64,000 nt of DNA from Centipeda infelix ATCC 43532. Its GTDB lineage: Bacteria; Bacillota; Negativicutes; Selenomonadales; Selenomonadaceae. A model generated the notes under the pieces. That model was not told the DNA's origin. It worked only from the letters and a program-made list of their open reading frames with translations, and did no database searches. Every line of letters starts with the position of its first letter. The stretch's first letter is position 1. Positions 8,160-16,506 of this stretch are shown here, piece after piece. A program made the translations under genes and the position numbers. The stretch covers positions 198,493-262,492 of the forward strand of contig NZ_JH376797.1 of NCBI RefSeq assembly GCF_000234095.1. The letters run 5' to 3'.

Positions 8160-8612
8160 ATGAAAAGTCGGCGTCACGAACTCATCAAGAAGATCATTGG
8201 GGAAGAGATCATCGAGACGCAGGAGGCACTTGCTGAGGCTCTGCGGGTACGTCATATGCGCGTCACGCAGGCGACCATCTCGCGGGATATCAAGGAACTC
8301 TTTTTAATCAAAGTGCCTGCGGGCGGCGGTCGCTATCGCTATGCCGTATCACCGCAGGAGAGGGTGCATTTCTCCGAAGGACGGATGAAGCGTCTCTTCA
8401 AGGACAATGTGACACGTTGTGATTTCAGTGAGAACATCGTTGTTGTCAAAACGCTTCCGGGAGCAGCTGCGACGGTTGCCGCCGCACTCGATGCCTCGGA
8501 TTGGCAGGAGGTCATCGGTACGGTTGCAGGTGACGACAGCATCTTTGTCCTCGTCAAGCCGATGGATGCGGCAGAGGGGCTTGTCATGCGCATTCAGGAA
8601 CTCATTCGCTGA
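8160..8612 (+). CDS. argR: Arginine repressor ArgR/AhrC family
   Basis: The 150-residue protein has the N-terminal winged helix (RRHELIKKIIGEEIIETQEA, then MRVTQATISRDIKEL) and the C-terminal arginine-binding hexamerisation domain with GTVAGDDSIFVLVK. The frame is open from 8061, inside nadK, but the ATG at 8160 after GGAGAGAG gives the normal family start. ArgR proteins repress arginine biosynthesis and may activate catabolism when bound to arginine. No arg genes are in this window; the placement between nadK and recN is conserved in Firmicutes, so its position does not identify targets. Confidence 0.95.
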   Translation: MKSRRHELIKKIIGEEIIETQEALAEALRVRHMRVTQATISRDIKELFLIKVPAGGGRYRYAVSPQERVHFSEGRMKRLFKDNVTRCDFSENIVVVKTLPGAAATVAAALDASDWQEVIGTVAGDDSIFVLVKPMDAAEGLVMRIQELIR

Positions 8613-8626
8613 GGGGAGGAAACGCT

Positions 8627-10351
8627 ATGCTGCAAAGCCTTCGTGTCTGGAATTTTGCGCTGCTTGAGGAGGTTGCCGTTGAGTTCGGCGCAGGGCTCAA
8701 CATCCTCACCGGTGAGACTGGTGCGGGTAAATCCATCCTGATTGACGCACTCGGCGCGATCCTCGGTCAGCGAATATCTGCCGACGCGATTCGGAGCGGC
8801 TGCGATGCTCTCCGTGTTGAGGCGGTATTTTCGCTCGATGAGAGCGATGCGGAACTGTGTGCTCTGCTCGCGGAGCAGGAAATCGAATGTGAAGATGAGC
8901 TCATCATTCTGCGTAAGGTGGCGCGCACGGGCAAGGGCTCGATCCTTGTCAACGGATGCCATGTCACGCTGACCTTTCTCAAAAAAATCGCGCCGTATCT
9001 CGTAGACATCCATGGGCAGAACGAGAACCTTGCCCTCCTGCACGAGGACGCACAGCGTAATCTGCTCGAAGGAGGGGACAGCAACCTGCGTGCGCATCTC
9101 ACGGCATATGCAGCGGTCTATGCAGATTGGAAGGAGAAGACGCGCCTCAGAGAGGAACGTGCGGAGGAGATCGATGACATTGGCGAACGTCTGGATCTCC
9201 TGCGTTGGCAGGAGAAGGAGATTGCAGAGGCGGAGCCGGTAGAGGGCGAGGATGAGGAACTCGAGGCGGAGATTCGTCGTCTCTCCCATTCGGAACGCTT
9301 GGTTGAGAATGCTGCCGAGGCAGTGAATCTCCTCAGCGAGGATGGGGAGGAGGGGATCGCAGTCCTGTCCGCGCTCGCACATGTCACCCATGCACTCGAT
9401 GAGATTGCACGCTATGACGATGGACTCACAAACGCACAGACAATGATCGAGGAGGCATACATCTCCCTCCAGGAGGCATCCTACGAGGTGCGCGACTATC
9501 TGGACAGCATCGATGTAGATCCCTCACGCCTCGATCAGATGCAGATGCGCATGGACGTGCTCGACCGGCTCAAAAAGAAGTACGGCGGGTCAATTCCCGC
9601 CGTACTGGAGCGTCTTTCCTGCATTCGGAGAGAACTTGAAAGCATCGACAACTACGATGTCGATATGGAGCAGCTCGACAAGGAGATTGCTGTCCTGCAT
9701 GACCAGCTTAAAACCTGCGCAGCAGAGCTCACCGCACGCAGACAGGAGGTTGGCGCGGTACTTTCCACTGATATTGCGCGCGAACTGCAGGGGCTCGGCA
9801 TGGCAAAGGCGCGTTTCCGCATTGTCGTTACACCCGAGGAGAAATATACAAGTCGTGGTGCGGACAGTCTCGCCATGCTCTTTTCCGCAAACGTGGGCGA
9901 GGAGGAGAAGCCCCTTGAAAAGATCGCCTCGGGCGGCGAGCTCGCACGCATTGCGCTCGCGATCAAATCCATCGTTGCCGCACGCGATACGGGCGGCACG
10001 AGTATGGTGTTCGATGAGATCGACACGGGCATCGGCGGGCGCACCGCCCAGATGGTCGCCGAGCGTATTGCCTTCGTCGCGCACTACAAGCAGGTGCTCT
10101 GTATCACGCATCTGCCGCAGATCGCTTGTATGGCGGACGAGCACCTCTACATTGCGAAATCCGTCAAGGGGGATACGACCGTAACGCAGGTGACGGCACT
10201 CTCCGACGAGGAGCGTGTACGTGAGATCGCACGGATGGCCTCCGGCGATGATGTCACCGAGGCGGCGCTGGCAAACGCACGCGAAATGCTTGCGGGTGCG
10301 GGAAAGAAAAAGGCGGCATTTCAGAAGAAGAAAAAAGCAGCAAAGAAATGA
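8627..10351 (+). CDS. recN: DNA repair protein RecN
   Basis: SMC-like ATPase acting early in double-strand-break repair. The 574-residue protein has Walker A GETGAGKS near the N-terminus, a central coiled coil (about residues 160-380, rich in Glu, Arg and Leu), the ABC signature region IASGGELARIALAIK, and Walker B SMVFDEIDTGIGG. The lysine-rich tail KKKAAFQKKKKAAKK is unusual for its density but short tails of this kind occur in the family. The stop overlaps the next frame's first ATG. It ends the conserved xseA-to-recN block. Confidence 0.96.
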   Translation: MLQSLRVWNFALLEEVAVEFGAGLNILTGETGAGKSILIDALGAILGQRISADAIRSGCDALRVEAVFSLDESDAELCALLAEQEIECEDELIILRKVARTGKGSILVNGCHVTLTFLKKIAPYLVDIHGQNENLALLHEDAQRNLLEGGDSNLRAHLTAYAAVYADWKEKTRLREERAEEIDDIGERLDLLRWQEKEIAEAEPVEGEDEELEAEIRRLSHSERLVENAAEAVNLLSEDGEEGIAVLSALAHVTHALDEIARYDDGLTNAQTMIEEAYISLQEASYEVRDYLDSIDVDPSRLDQMQMRMDVLDRLKKKYGGSIPAVLERLSCIRRELESIDNYDVDMEQLDKEIAVLHDQLKTCAAELTARRQEVGAVLSTDIARELQGLGMAKARFRIVVTPEEKYTSRGADSLAMLFSANVGEEEKPLEKIASGGELARIALAIKSIVAARDTGGTSMVFDEIDTGIGGRTAQMVAERIAFVAHYKQVLCITHLPQIACMADEHLYIAKSVKGDTTVTQVTALSDEERVREIARMASGDDVTEAALANAREMLAGAGKKKAAFQKKKKAAKK

Positions 10352-10362
10352 GAGGTGTGCCA

Positions 10363-10857
10363 ATGACAATATATGGAATGAAACGCATTTTGCTTGCGGG
10401 GCTCGCGACATCGGCACTCTGTATGGGCAGCGTCCACGCAGAACAACCGATACAGCAAATTCCTTCGCCGCTCGTCTCATATACAAGTGTGCGCGACGCA
10501 TGGGCAGTGGCAGGCCTTCCTGTCTACACGCCGACACTCCTGCCCGTCGGCTATGCGCAGAAGGATATCATCGTTATCGACAGGAGCATCGCCGAGATCT
10601 TCTACCGCAATGACGCGGGTAAGGAAATTTTATTCCGTATGGCGAAGGGCGATGCGGATATCAGCGGAGACAGCACTGTCTACGAGGTCAATCAGGTTGT
10701 GCAGATCGGCCGCCAGTACATCCGTGTCAAGGGCACGGAGAAGCTCGTCAGGCTCGCCCTTTGGTCGCGCGGCGGCTATACTTTCTCCCTCTCGTTTGAG
10801 GAGCCTGTCCCCGTTGAAGCAGTACAGGCTATCGTCAGCACGCTTCCTTGGAACTGA
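10363..10857 (+). CDS. Exported DUF4367-like protein
   Basis: Predicted secreted or envelope protein of about 164 residues. A signal peptide is visible (MKRILLAGLATSALCMG with cleavage after VHA). The mature part has the motif VYTPTLLPVGYAQKDI and the later pattern ARG-W-S-R-G-G-Y-T-F-S-L, which resemble DUF4367 domains found in anti-sigma-factor and outer-membrane-associated proteins. Possible starts are 10348, 10363 and 10378; the ATG at 10363 is best placed behind GAGAGGTG. Function is unknown. It follows recN directly, and an IS remnant begins 44 bases after its stop. Confidence 0.7.
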   Translation: MTIYGMKRILLAGLATSALCMGSVHAEQPIQQIPSPLVSYTSVRDAWAVAGLPVYTPTLLPVGYAQKDIIVIDRSIAEIFYRNDAGKEILFRMAKGDADISGDSTVYEVNQVVQIGRQYIRVKGTEKLVRLALWSRGGYTFSLSFEEPVPVEAVQAIVSTLPWN

Positions 10858-10901
10858 TCCATATTCGACAAAAAGAGAGATTCCATTCGTCATACCGAAC
10901 G

Positions 10902-10990
10902 TGAACTGACCCCCAACAGTTAGACTTAACAAATCTAACTCTTGGGGGTATTGTTATGGCAAAATACGGGAGGGAATGCAAGCTGAGAAA
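10902..10990 (+). mobile_element. IS3-family left-end remnant
   Basis: The sequence TGAACTGACCCCCAACAG begins a terminal repeat that closely matches the left end of the remnant at 20590. It is followed by an inverted copy (TCTAACTCTTGGGGG), forming a hairpin just ahead of a start codon at 10956. The first codons there read MAKYGRECKLR, matching the orfA start at 20643, after which homology is lost. The remaining sequence to 11087 is AT-rich and shows no gene. Only the first ~90 bases of the element survive. Confidence 0.75.
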
Positions 10991-11087
10991 CACATTTCGT
11001 TCGTATCATTCGTGCTTCGTTGGAAGAAATGGATTTTCTTGCATTATTGAAATAGATATTATATAACAGAATACAAGATATGATCTT

Positions 11088-11253
11088 TAAGGAAGCACTG
11101 ATAAATTCAGCCATGTCATCTTGACGCATCTTTTTTGCCCGCACTGTGTCGACAAATCCTCCACATAGCCCTTGCTATGCGTCTGGTTTGTCTCCTTGTT
11201 CGGACGAAAAAATCTACGCCAATCTGAGTGTCTGTTTTATCAGCGATTCCTTG
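11088..11253. repeat. Palindromic repeat, long form (copy 1)
   Basis: This 166-base element has inverted ends: TAAGGAAGCACTGATAAATT at the left and TTTTATCAGCGATTCCTT at the right. Internal segments also pair, for example CATAGC with GCTATG at 11163-11180 and GACAAA with TTTGTC, so the whole element can fold into one long imperfect hairpin. The arm GTCAAGATG next to GGCTGAATTTAT (read on the minus strand) is shared with the copy at 54718. The right end lies immediately before the manA Shine-Dalgarno. No coding potential was seen. Confidence 0.75.
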
Positions 11254-11269
11254 AGAAGGAGCGTAATAT

Positions 11270-12235
11270 ATGAAATATCCTATGAAACTCATTGCACCGC
11301 TCAAGGATTATCTCTGGGGTGGAACGCGACTGAAGTACGAATACGGTAAGGAAACTCAGCTGACGAAGGTTGCCGAGAGCTGGGAACTCTCCTGCCATAA
11401 GGATGGCAAAAGCGTGATCGCAAACGGCGCAGCGGCGGGGCAGACACTTGCGGGATGGTTTGCGGCGGAGGGAGCAGATGCTCTTGGGACGAATGCCGCG
11501 AAGTTTCCCTTCTTTCCTCTTCTCATCAAACTGATCGACGCACATGACAATCTCTCCGTACAGGTACATCCCGACGACGACTATGCTTTGCGGGTCGAGG
11601 GGGAGTATGGAAAGACGGAAATGTGGTATATCGTCGACTGCGAGGACGGGGCAGAGCTGCTCTACGGCTTTGCACAGGAGATTTCAAAGGACGAGTTTCG
11701 GCGGCGTGTCGAGAACAATACCCTGCTCGATGTTGTACGGCACGTGCCGGTCAAGAAGGGGGATGTATTCTTCATTCCCGCAGGTACCCTCCACGCAATC
11801 GGCAAAGGCATCCTCATCTGCGAAATTCAGCAGAACTCGAATACGACGTATCGTATCTATGACTACGGCCGCGTCGGCGCAGATGGGAAACCGCGTGATC
11901 TCCATATCGAAAAGGCATTGGAGGTGACGCATCTCAGCTTCTCTGCAAGTTCGGAGAAAAAGCCGCAGGTGTGCAACATATTTGCAGGCACTGAGGCACG
12001 TCTCCTTGCCGCATGTGACTATTTTACCGTCTATCATCTTGCGGTAAAGGGGCAAACTGCACTTTATGCTGGGGCAGACTCCTTTCAGTGTTTGACCGTC
12101 TTGTCCGGCAACTTGACGCTGCACTCCGAGGAGGAGGCTCTAAATGTGCAGCAGGGCGAGAGCATTTTTTTGCCGGCAGGGCTTGGTCGCTATGTACTGA
12201 ATGGATATGGAGAGCTGATTCTCAGTAAGGTCTGA
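11270..12235 (+). CDS. manA: Mannose-6-phosphate isomerase, class I
   Basis: Zinc enzyme interconverting mannose 6-phosphate and fructose 6-phosphate. The 321-residue protein has the expected PLKDYLWGGTRL start, the zinc-ligand motif LSVQVHPDDDYA, the KTEMWYIVD segment, and the second motif PAGTLHAIGKGILICEIQQ. The length matches the short Firmicute type. The AGAAGGAGCG Shine-Dalgarno directly follows the right arm of repeat copy 1, so any promoter would lie in or before the repeat. The gene converges with an aldo/keto reductase across repeat copy 2. Confidence 0.95.
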   Translation: MKYPMKLIAPLKDYLWGGTRLKYEYGKETQLTKVAESWELSCHKDGKSVIANGAAAGQTLAGWFAAEGADALGTNAAKFPFFPLLIKLIDAHDNLSVQVHPDDDYALRVEGEYGKTEMWYIVDCEDGAELLYGFAQEISKDEFRRRVENNTLLDVVRHVPVKKGDVFFIPAGTLHAIGKGILICEIQQNSNTTYRIYDYGRVGADGKPRDLHIEKALEVTHLSFSASSEKKPQVCNIFAGTEARLLAACDYFTVYHLAVKGQTALYAGADSFQCLTVLSGNLTLHSEEEALNVQQGESIFLPAGLGRYVLNGYGELILSKV

Positions 12236-12262
12236 CACTTCATTGGTTCCGATTGGCAGCCC

Positions 12263-12323
12263 CTAGGGAATCGCTGATAAAATAGACCCTATAATGCGGC
12301 TGAATTTATCAGTGCTTCCCTAG
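12263..12323. repeat. Palindromic repeat, short form (copy 2)
   Basis: A 61-base element with CTAGGGAATCGCTGATAAAA at the left and TTTATCAGTGCTTCCCTAG at the right; the two arms pair with two or three mismatches. It lies between convergent manA and the aldo/keto reductase, where it could act as a bidirectional terminator. The reductase stop codon (minus-strand TAG at 12320-12322) is formed by the repeat terminus. Relative to copy 1 it lacks about 100 internal bases. Confidence 0.8.
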
Positions 12324-13255
12324 ATCATCTCTTTTTCCCATAAGCGGATGGTGTTGAAGTTGAGTTTGTCCGCCGTGCTCTCGAGCAGGGAGATCTCCTC
12401 GGAGGTGAGCGTTATCTTCATTGCCTGCACGGCATCTGTGACATGGTGTTCTTTTGTCACGCCGATGATGGGCAGCGTGCCCTTGCTGATCGCCCATGCG
12501 AGGGGGATCTGTGCGATGCTGACCTTGTACTTGTCTGCGAGCAGTTTGAGAGAAGTGTTCATTATCTCGATCTTGTCCATGATCGGATTGTAGACAGCTG
12601 CACGCGCTGCGTTATCCGGCATTGGGTGATGTGTGTCGTATTGCCCCGAGAGCGCACCCTGCTCAAGTACCATATACGAGAAAAATCGGATGTCGTTTGC
12701 ATGGCAGTAATCGAGGATGCCGGATTCCTCGGAGGTGCGGTTCATGAGACTGTAGTGGTTCTGTACCGCACCGAGTTTTTGCCCGTGCGAACGAAGGATT
12801 TCGTCCGCCTCCTTGATCTCTGCGAGGTTGTGGTTTGAGACACCGATCATCGGTGCATCGTCTTTGCCCGCAAAGAATTTTGCCACGCGTTCGATCCAGT
12901 GCGGAGCCTCGGTCGGGTTATGAAGCCAGTAGATGTCCATGCGATCTACGCCGAGCAGCTTCCGCTGCATTTCCCACATATCCGCTACGGGGGTGTCCGA
13001 GGACGGATCCACACACTGCGGCGTGAGCTTGTCCGCGATGAGGTAGGTGTCGCGTGCACGCCCCTTGAGGAATGTGCCGAGCATCTGCTCCGATGTACCC
13101 ATGCCGTATGCGTATGCCGTGTCCCAGAGGTTCAGCCCATGTGCCATCGCAGCATCAAAGACAGGGCACAGCTGCTCCTCTGTGTAGTTTGTACCGAATG
13201 TGCCGTCGTTGCCCCATGCCCATGCACCGAGCGCAATCTTTGGCAGATCTGTCAT
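12320..13255 (-). CDS. Aldo/keto reductase
   Basis: NAD(P)H-dependent oxidoreductase with a TIM-barrel fold, 311 residues. The family motifs are visible: the catalytic Asp/Tyr in LNLWDTAYAYGMGTSE, the catalytic Lys in LIADKLTPQ, the His in DIYWLHNPTE, and the NADPH-binding late motif LAWAISKGTLPIIGVTK. The frame opens at 13270, but GGAGGA before the ATG at 13255 sets the start as MTDLPKIALGAWAWG. Its stop codon is supplied by palindromic repeat copy 2, so the last few residues may differ from the ancestral C-terminus. The substrate is not predictable. Confidence 0.93.
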   Translation of the reverse strand: MTDLPKIALGAWAWGNDGTFGTNYTEEQLCPVFDAAMAHGLNLWDTAYAYGMGTSEQMLGTFLKGRARDTYLIADKLTPQCVDPSSDTPVADMWEMQRKLLGVDRMDIYWLHNPTEAPHWIERVAKFFAGKDDAPMIGVSNHNLAEIKEADEILRSHGQKLGAVQNHYSLMNRTSEESGILDYCHANDIRFFSYMVLEQGALSGQYDTHHPMPDNAARAAVYNPIMDKIEIMNTSLKLLADKYKVSIAQIPLAWAISKGTLPIIGVTKEHHVTDAVQAMKITLTSEEISLLESTADKLNFNTIRLWEKEMI

Positions 13256-13341
13256 TGTGATTCCTCCCATTTCTTGTAAAAACTATTCCTATCGTAGTAT
13301 TCGGTGCATCAGCGGCGTTTTCCTTTGTCGATGTTTTTTTC

Positions 13342-13370
13342 TTGTCTTACGTGGAGAAACGTCGTACAAT
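13342..13370 (+). promoter_or_regulatory. Predicted promoter for Dyp peroxidase
   Basis: TTGTCT at 13342-13347 and TACAAT at 13365-13370 are 17 bases apart. The peroxidase ATG is 44 bases downstream, behind AGGAGGGAG. The promoter lies in the gap between the divergent aldo/keto reductase and the peroxidase. Confidence 0.5.
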
Positions 13371-13414
13371 AAAACTGGAAGTTGGATGTATGATAGGGTA
13401 TAGGAGGGAGACCT

Positions 13415-14359
13415 ATGGAGGTCAATGCAAATCTGGCGCAGGATGTCTTCAAGGATGCGGGGGAGAGTGTCATCTTTGTCATGCTCTCACTGAAGCGTGA
13501 GGACATTGAGAAGGAGCGGGAGATCATCGCCGACATGGCGGATCGGATGGAGGCGATTCAGCGCTCGATGAACATCCGCGTCGCACCGGAGACGGTGAAG
13601 CTCTCGTTTGGGTTCAGCAACCGTGCGTGGGAATATCTCTTTCCCACGGCAAAGAAGCCGAAGGAACTCGAGGATTTCCAGGGGGTAAACGGCGAACACC
13701 ACACAGCACCGGCGACATCTGCTGATCTCTTCCTCCATGTGCGTGCGGGTCAGGCGGCGACAAGCTATCTCGTCGTCGATCAGATCATGGGCTTCCTGCG
13801 TCCTGTCGTAGACGTAGTGGATGAGACCCACGGTTTTCACTATCTTGAGGGTCGTGCAATCATTGACTTCATTGACGGAACGGAGAATCCCGTCGGTGAG
13901 GAGGCAAAGGAGTGGGCGATCATCGGCGCGGAGGATCCGGAGTTCATCAACGGTTCCTATGCCTTCGCGCAGAAGTATGTTCACGACCTCGACGCATGGA
14001 GGGCACTCCCGACCGAGGTGCAGGAGAAGTACGTCGGCCGCAGGAAATACAGTGATCTCGAACTCTCCGACGAGGAGAAGGATCCGCGTGCGCACAACGT
14101 CATCTCGCAGGACAACCGCGACGGCGAGGAGCACAAGATTGTGCGTATGAACGTCGTCTTTGCAAATCCGGGTGAGGGGGTGCGCGGCACCTATTTCATC
14201 GGCTACGCGCGTCACTGGGATGTGACACGGCAGATGGTTACCAATATGTTCACGCAGGATGACCGTCTGCTCGAGTATTCGACCGCCGAAAAGGGGCAGC
14301 TCTTCTTCATCCCGTCGAAGGAGCTCCTCGGACGTATCGCCGAGGGGGAATTGTTCTAG
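13415..14359 (+). CDS. Dye-decolorising (Dyp-type) haem peroxidase
   Basis: Haem peroxidase of 314 residues. The family signature FIDGTENP (GxxDG-type motif with the distal Asp) is present at about residue 150, and the proximal His region EEHKIVRMNVVF lies about 90 residues later, followed by GTYFIGYAR. There is no signal peptide or Tat motif, so it is cytoplasmic or carried in an encapsulin; no encapsulin gene was seen here. It is transcribed divergently from the aldo/keto reductase. Roles in peroxide detoxification or haem handling are family-level suggestions only. Confidence 0.92.
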   Translation: MEVNANLAQDVFKDAGESVIFVMLSLKREDIEKEREIIADMADRMEAIQRSMNIRVAPETVKLSFGFSNRAWEYLFPTAKKPKELEDFQGVNGEHHTAPATSADLFLHVRAGQAATSYLVVDQIMGFLRPVVDVVDETHGFHYLEGRAIIDFIDGTENPVGEEAKEWAIIGAEDPEFINGSYAFAQKYVHDLDAWRALPTEVQEKYVGRRKYSDLELSDEEKDPRAHNVISQDNRDGEEHKIVRMNVVFANPGEGVRGTYFIGYARHWDVTRQMVTNMFTQDDRLLEYSTAEKGQLFFIPSKELLGRIAEGELF

Positions 14360-14554
14360 GGAGCATTGAGTAGATCGGTATACACTTGGGAATATATATC
14401 AATTGAGATGTTTGTGGTACAATAGTGGGGGGAAGTTTTATTGACCTTTTTGGGGGAGGACACCATATGGAAGAAGTATTGAAAAAAGCAGAAGCTGAGG
14501 CGGGCATCTGGAAAAGGAGACTGTGCAGCTTGGGGAGAAAGCCGAAAAAACAAG

Positions 14555-14784
14555 ATGAAAATTGTTGGCGTGATTGCCTCCGGTCTGTCCATCTGTATGT
14601 ACGTTTCCTATATTCCGCAGATTCTTGGAAATCTGTCCGGTCATCAGGGGGACTGGATTCAGCCTTCGTCGCATTCATCAACTGCACGATGTGGGTTGGA
14701 TATGGATTTTTCAAAGAGCATCGCGACTGGCCGCTTGTAATCGCCAATTCGCCAGGCATCATCTTTGGTCTGACGGCTGCATGA
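14555..14784 (+). pseudogene. SemiSWEET-like transporter, frameshifted
   Basis: Two frames together encode a PQ-loop SemiSWEET-type membrane protein. The first reads MKIVGVIASGLSICMYVSYIPQILG...GDWIQP. The second continues with FVAFINCTMWVGYGFFKEHRDW...IIFGLTAA to a stop at 14782. The switch falls at CAGCCTTCGTC (about 14660-14670), where one inserted base would restore a single ~76-residue frame. SemiSWEETs form dimeric sugar transporters. Upstream at 14467 an ATG behind GGGGGAGGA starts MEEVLKKAEAEA, which may be the original N-terminus or a small coupled gene, but it also needs a frame change to join. Either a decayed gene or a sequencing error. Confidence 0.65.
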
Positions 14785-14834
14785 GAAATGAAAAGATGAC
14801 TTTTACGCTTGTTGTGAGAAAGGAGTCCCACACT

Positions 14835-15758
14835 ATGCAAAAGTCACCAGACAAAAAATTGATTCATCGTATTTTATCCGCGCTCACGTGCGGTGGTCTC
14901 GCCCTGTCGGCTGCAGCCGCATCGGCTGCGCCCGTTGTTGTTACGGAACCGGTCACGGAGGATATGGTCACCACGACAGAGGGGATCGCCGCAAATATTA
15001 CGGGCGGTGTCGGAAACATCGTCGTTGGAACGCCAAATGCTGCCGACGAGACGAAGCCGGTCATCGGAGATCCATCTTCTTCCTCCTACTACAAATACTG
15101 CCGTGTCGCCGGCTCCTGGCTTGGCTCAGACGAGGTGAAGACGCTTGTCCTCAAGGGCGGTACGGCGATCATCTATAGCGGTACAATGGGGGATGTCACG
15201 GGAGCATCCATCTATCTAAAAAATGGAGGCATGGCAACTGTAACAGGTGCCTCGGTTGTGTTTAATGGCGGCAATACCCAGCAGAGTGAGTATGGTGGGC
15301 TCTTTGGTGCGCTTGCCAGTGTCAACGCGGAGGCATCGGCTCCCTATGCGCGGGCATACACCTCCGGTAATACCCTGACGATCAACGATGGTGACATCGA
15401 CGGCCCTTCGGCAGGTGCGACAAGCTATGCAAACTCCAACACTGGGCAGAGCGAAGTCATTGCCTCCGCAAATAAGAACACCGTCACAGTGAATGGCGGC
15501 GAGGTCATGCGAACTGTGCGCTGTGGATACGGCTATGCCTTCTCCACAGCGGGGACGGAGCATGTTACGGCGGAGACGAATGAAAACAACGTACTCATCA
15601 ATCATTCGGAGATCACGGGCAATGTTGAGGGAGGATATGCAACGGCAACAACGGAGAACGGCGCTGCCATTGCAAGAGCAAAAGATCTAACACTTACCCT
15701 GAATATGCGAGATTTCATCCGTCATACTTTGCCGTATATGATGCCCCCAAAAAGTTAG
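14835..15758 (+). pseudogene. Secreted adhesin-like protein, truncated at an IS end
   Basis: The N-terminus is an extended signal peptide (basic start, hydrophobic LTCGGLALSAAAAS, cleavage near ASA-AP). The mature part is rich in Gly, Thr, Asn and Ala. It has repeating strand-like units (GGTAIIYSGTMGDVTGA, NTLTINDGDIDGPSAGA, NTVTVNGGEVMRTV), the look of a beta-helix passenger domain of a large autotransporter-like surface protein. The ATG at 14835 is behind AAGGAG. From 15739 the frame runs into the inverted end of an IS3-family remnant and stops at 15758, so any C-terminal anchor is missing. It is probably non-functional. Confidence 0.7.
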
Positions 15759-15990
15759 ACCTGAAAGCGTAGGAAAGTAATTTCCTGCGCTTTTTGCTAT
15801 GCAGTTTGATGTTTGCTACGGTGCTGCGCAGGACTTAGCCGGCCAAAAGACCTGTTTAATATGGTGCTTGTTATAGTGGACGATGTTATTCCTCGATCGC
15901 TGTCTTGCGTCCCTCGCAGCTATGTAAATACGTTCATAGCTTTAATTGTCTAAAGAAATTCTCCATTGACAGTTCCCCTTACGAGACATG
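15739..15990 (-). mobile_element. IS3-family right-end remnant
   Basis: Read on the minus strand, this region ends in a terminal repeat (GTCTAACTTTTTGGGGGC) at 15739 and encodes a decayed orfB C-terminus. MENFFRQLK, then VHYNKHHIK and stops can be read, and the DNA aligns base by base with 20921-21030 of the second remnant. It contains frameshifts and stops, so no transposase is made. Its end coincides with the loss of the adhesin reading frame. Homology fades near 15990; the following AT-rich stretch to 16109 shows no gene. Confidence 0.75.
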
Positions 15991-16109
15991 CAATGAAGTG
16001 AATTTTTGATGATAATAAAAGTGTACTCCATCCTGTTGAGGATTTATTTCCTCGGCAGAAGAAAACACATAAAATTATTTGATTTCATTTTATTACTAAT
16101 TTTTGTTTA

Positions 16110-16138
16110 TTGACATATAATTTTGGATATGATACCAT
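16110..16138 (+). promoter_or_regulatory. Predicted promoter of the cobalamin-regulated operon
   Basis: TTGACA at 16110-16115 (perfect consensus) and TACCAT at 16133-16138 are separated by 17 bases. Initiation about 7 bases downstream would place the riboswitch aptamer some 35 bases into the transcript. Confidence 0.65.
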
Positions 16139-16179
16139 ACATGTGATTCTTAAGAGTCGAATTATAATTAAATATTTTG

Positions 16180-16330
16180 CCGATCGGGTGCGCATTGCGC
16201 TCAATAGAGAAGCAGGTGAGAAACCTGCGCTGTCCCGCAGCTGTAATGCGGAGTCGACCCCATGATGCCACTGGGAAACCGGGAAGGCGGGGAAGATGAT
16301 GATGCAGAGCCAGAAGAACTGCCCGATCGG
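16180..16330 (+). promoter_or_regulatory. Cobalamin riboswitch
   Basis: The outer stem is formed by CCGATCGGG (16180-16188) and CCCGATCGG (16322-16330). Inside are the conserved blocks AGCAGGTGAGAAACCTGC, GTCCCGCAGCTGTAATGCGG, GCCACTGGGAAACCGGGAAG, and the B12-box-like GAGCCAGAAGAACTGCC. Block order and spacing match the cobalamin (AdoCbl-type) aptamer. A hairpin and T-run at 16339-16375 follow as a candidate expression platform. It should lower expression of the binding protein and TonB-dependent receptor downstream when cobalamin is plentiful. Confidence 0.92.
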
Positions 16331-16338
16331 AACGCTGT

Positions 16339-16375
16339 ATCGTCCCTGCGAGAGACAGGAAGGCGCGATTTTTTT
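16339..16375 (+). terminator. Candidate riboswitch expression-platform terminator
   Basis: ATCG...CCCTG (from 16339) can pair with CAGG...CGAT ahead of seven Ts at 16369-16375. It lies directly after the aptamer's outer stem, where a ligand-dependent terminator is expected. The stem has internal mismatches, so the exact switch is an inference. Confidence 0.5.
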
Positions 16376-16506
16376 GTGTATTACATATGCCTTTTTGCCG
16401 GAGAGCAAGAAGGTTTTTTCATTCTATAATACATGCAATTTTTGTTGTGAAGCACATCGAGAAAAAGGGGGCTCTGGACCAGGCAGAGGGAGGGGGAGAT
16501 GATCTG

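Noticed and set aside
11240-11569. Minus-strand frame entering repeat copy 1 from manA, considered as a gene carried by the repeat
   Set aside because: It is antisense to manA, and the repeat portion folds as a hairpin without codon structure.
15990-16109. AT-rich stretch before the cobalamin promoter as a possible small RNA or attachment site
   Set aside because: No hairpin, tRNA-like sequence or direct repeat was found in it.
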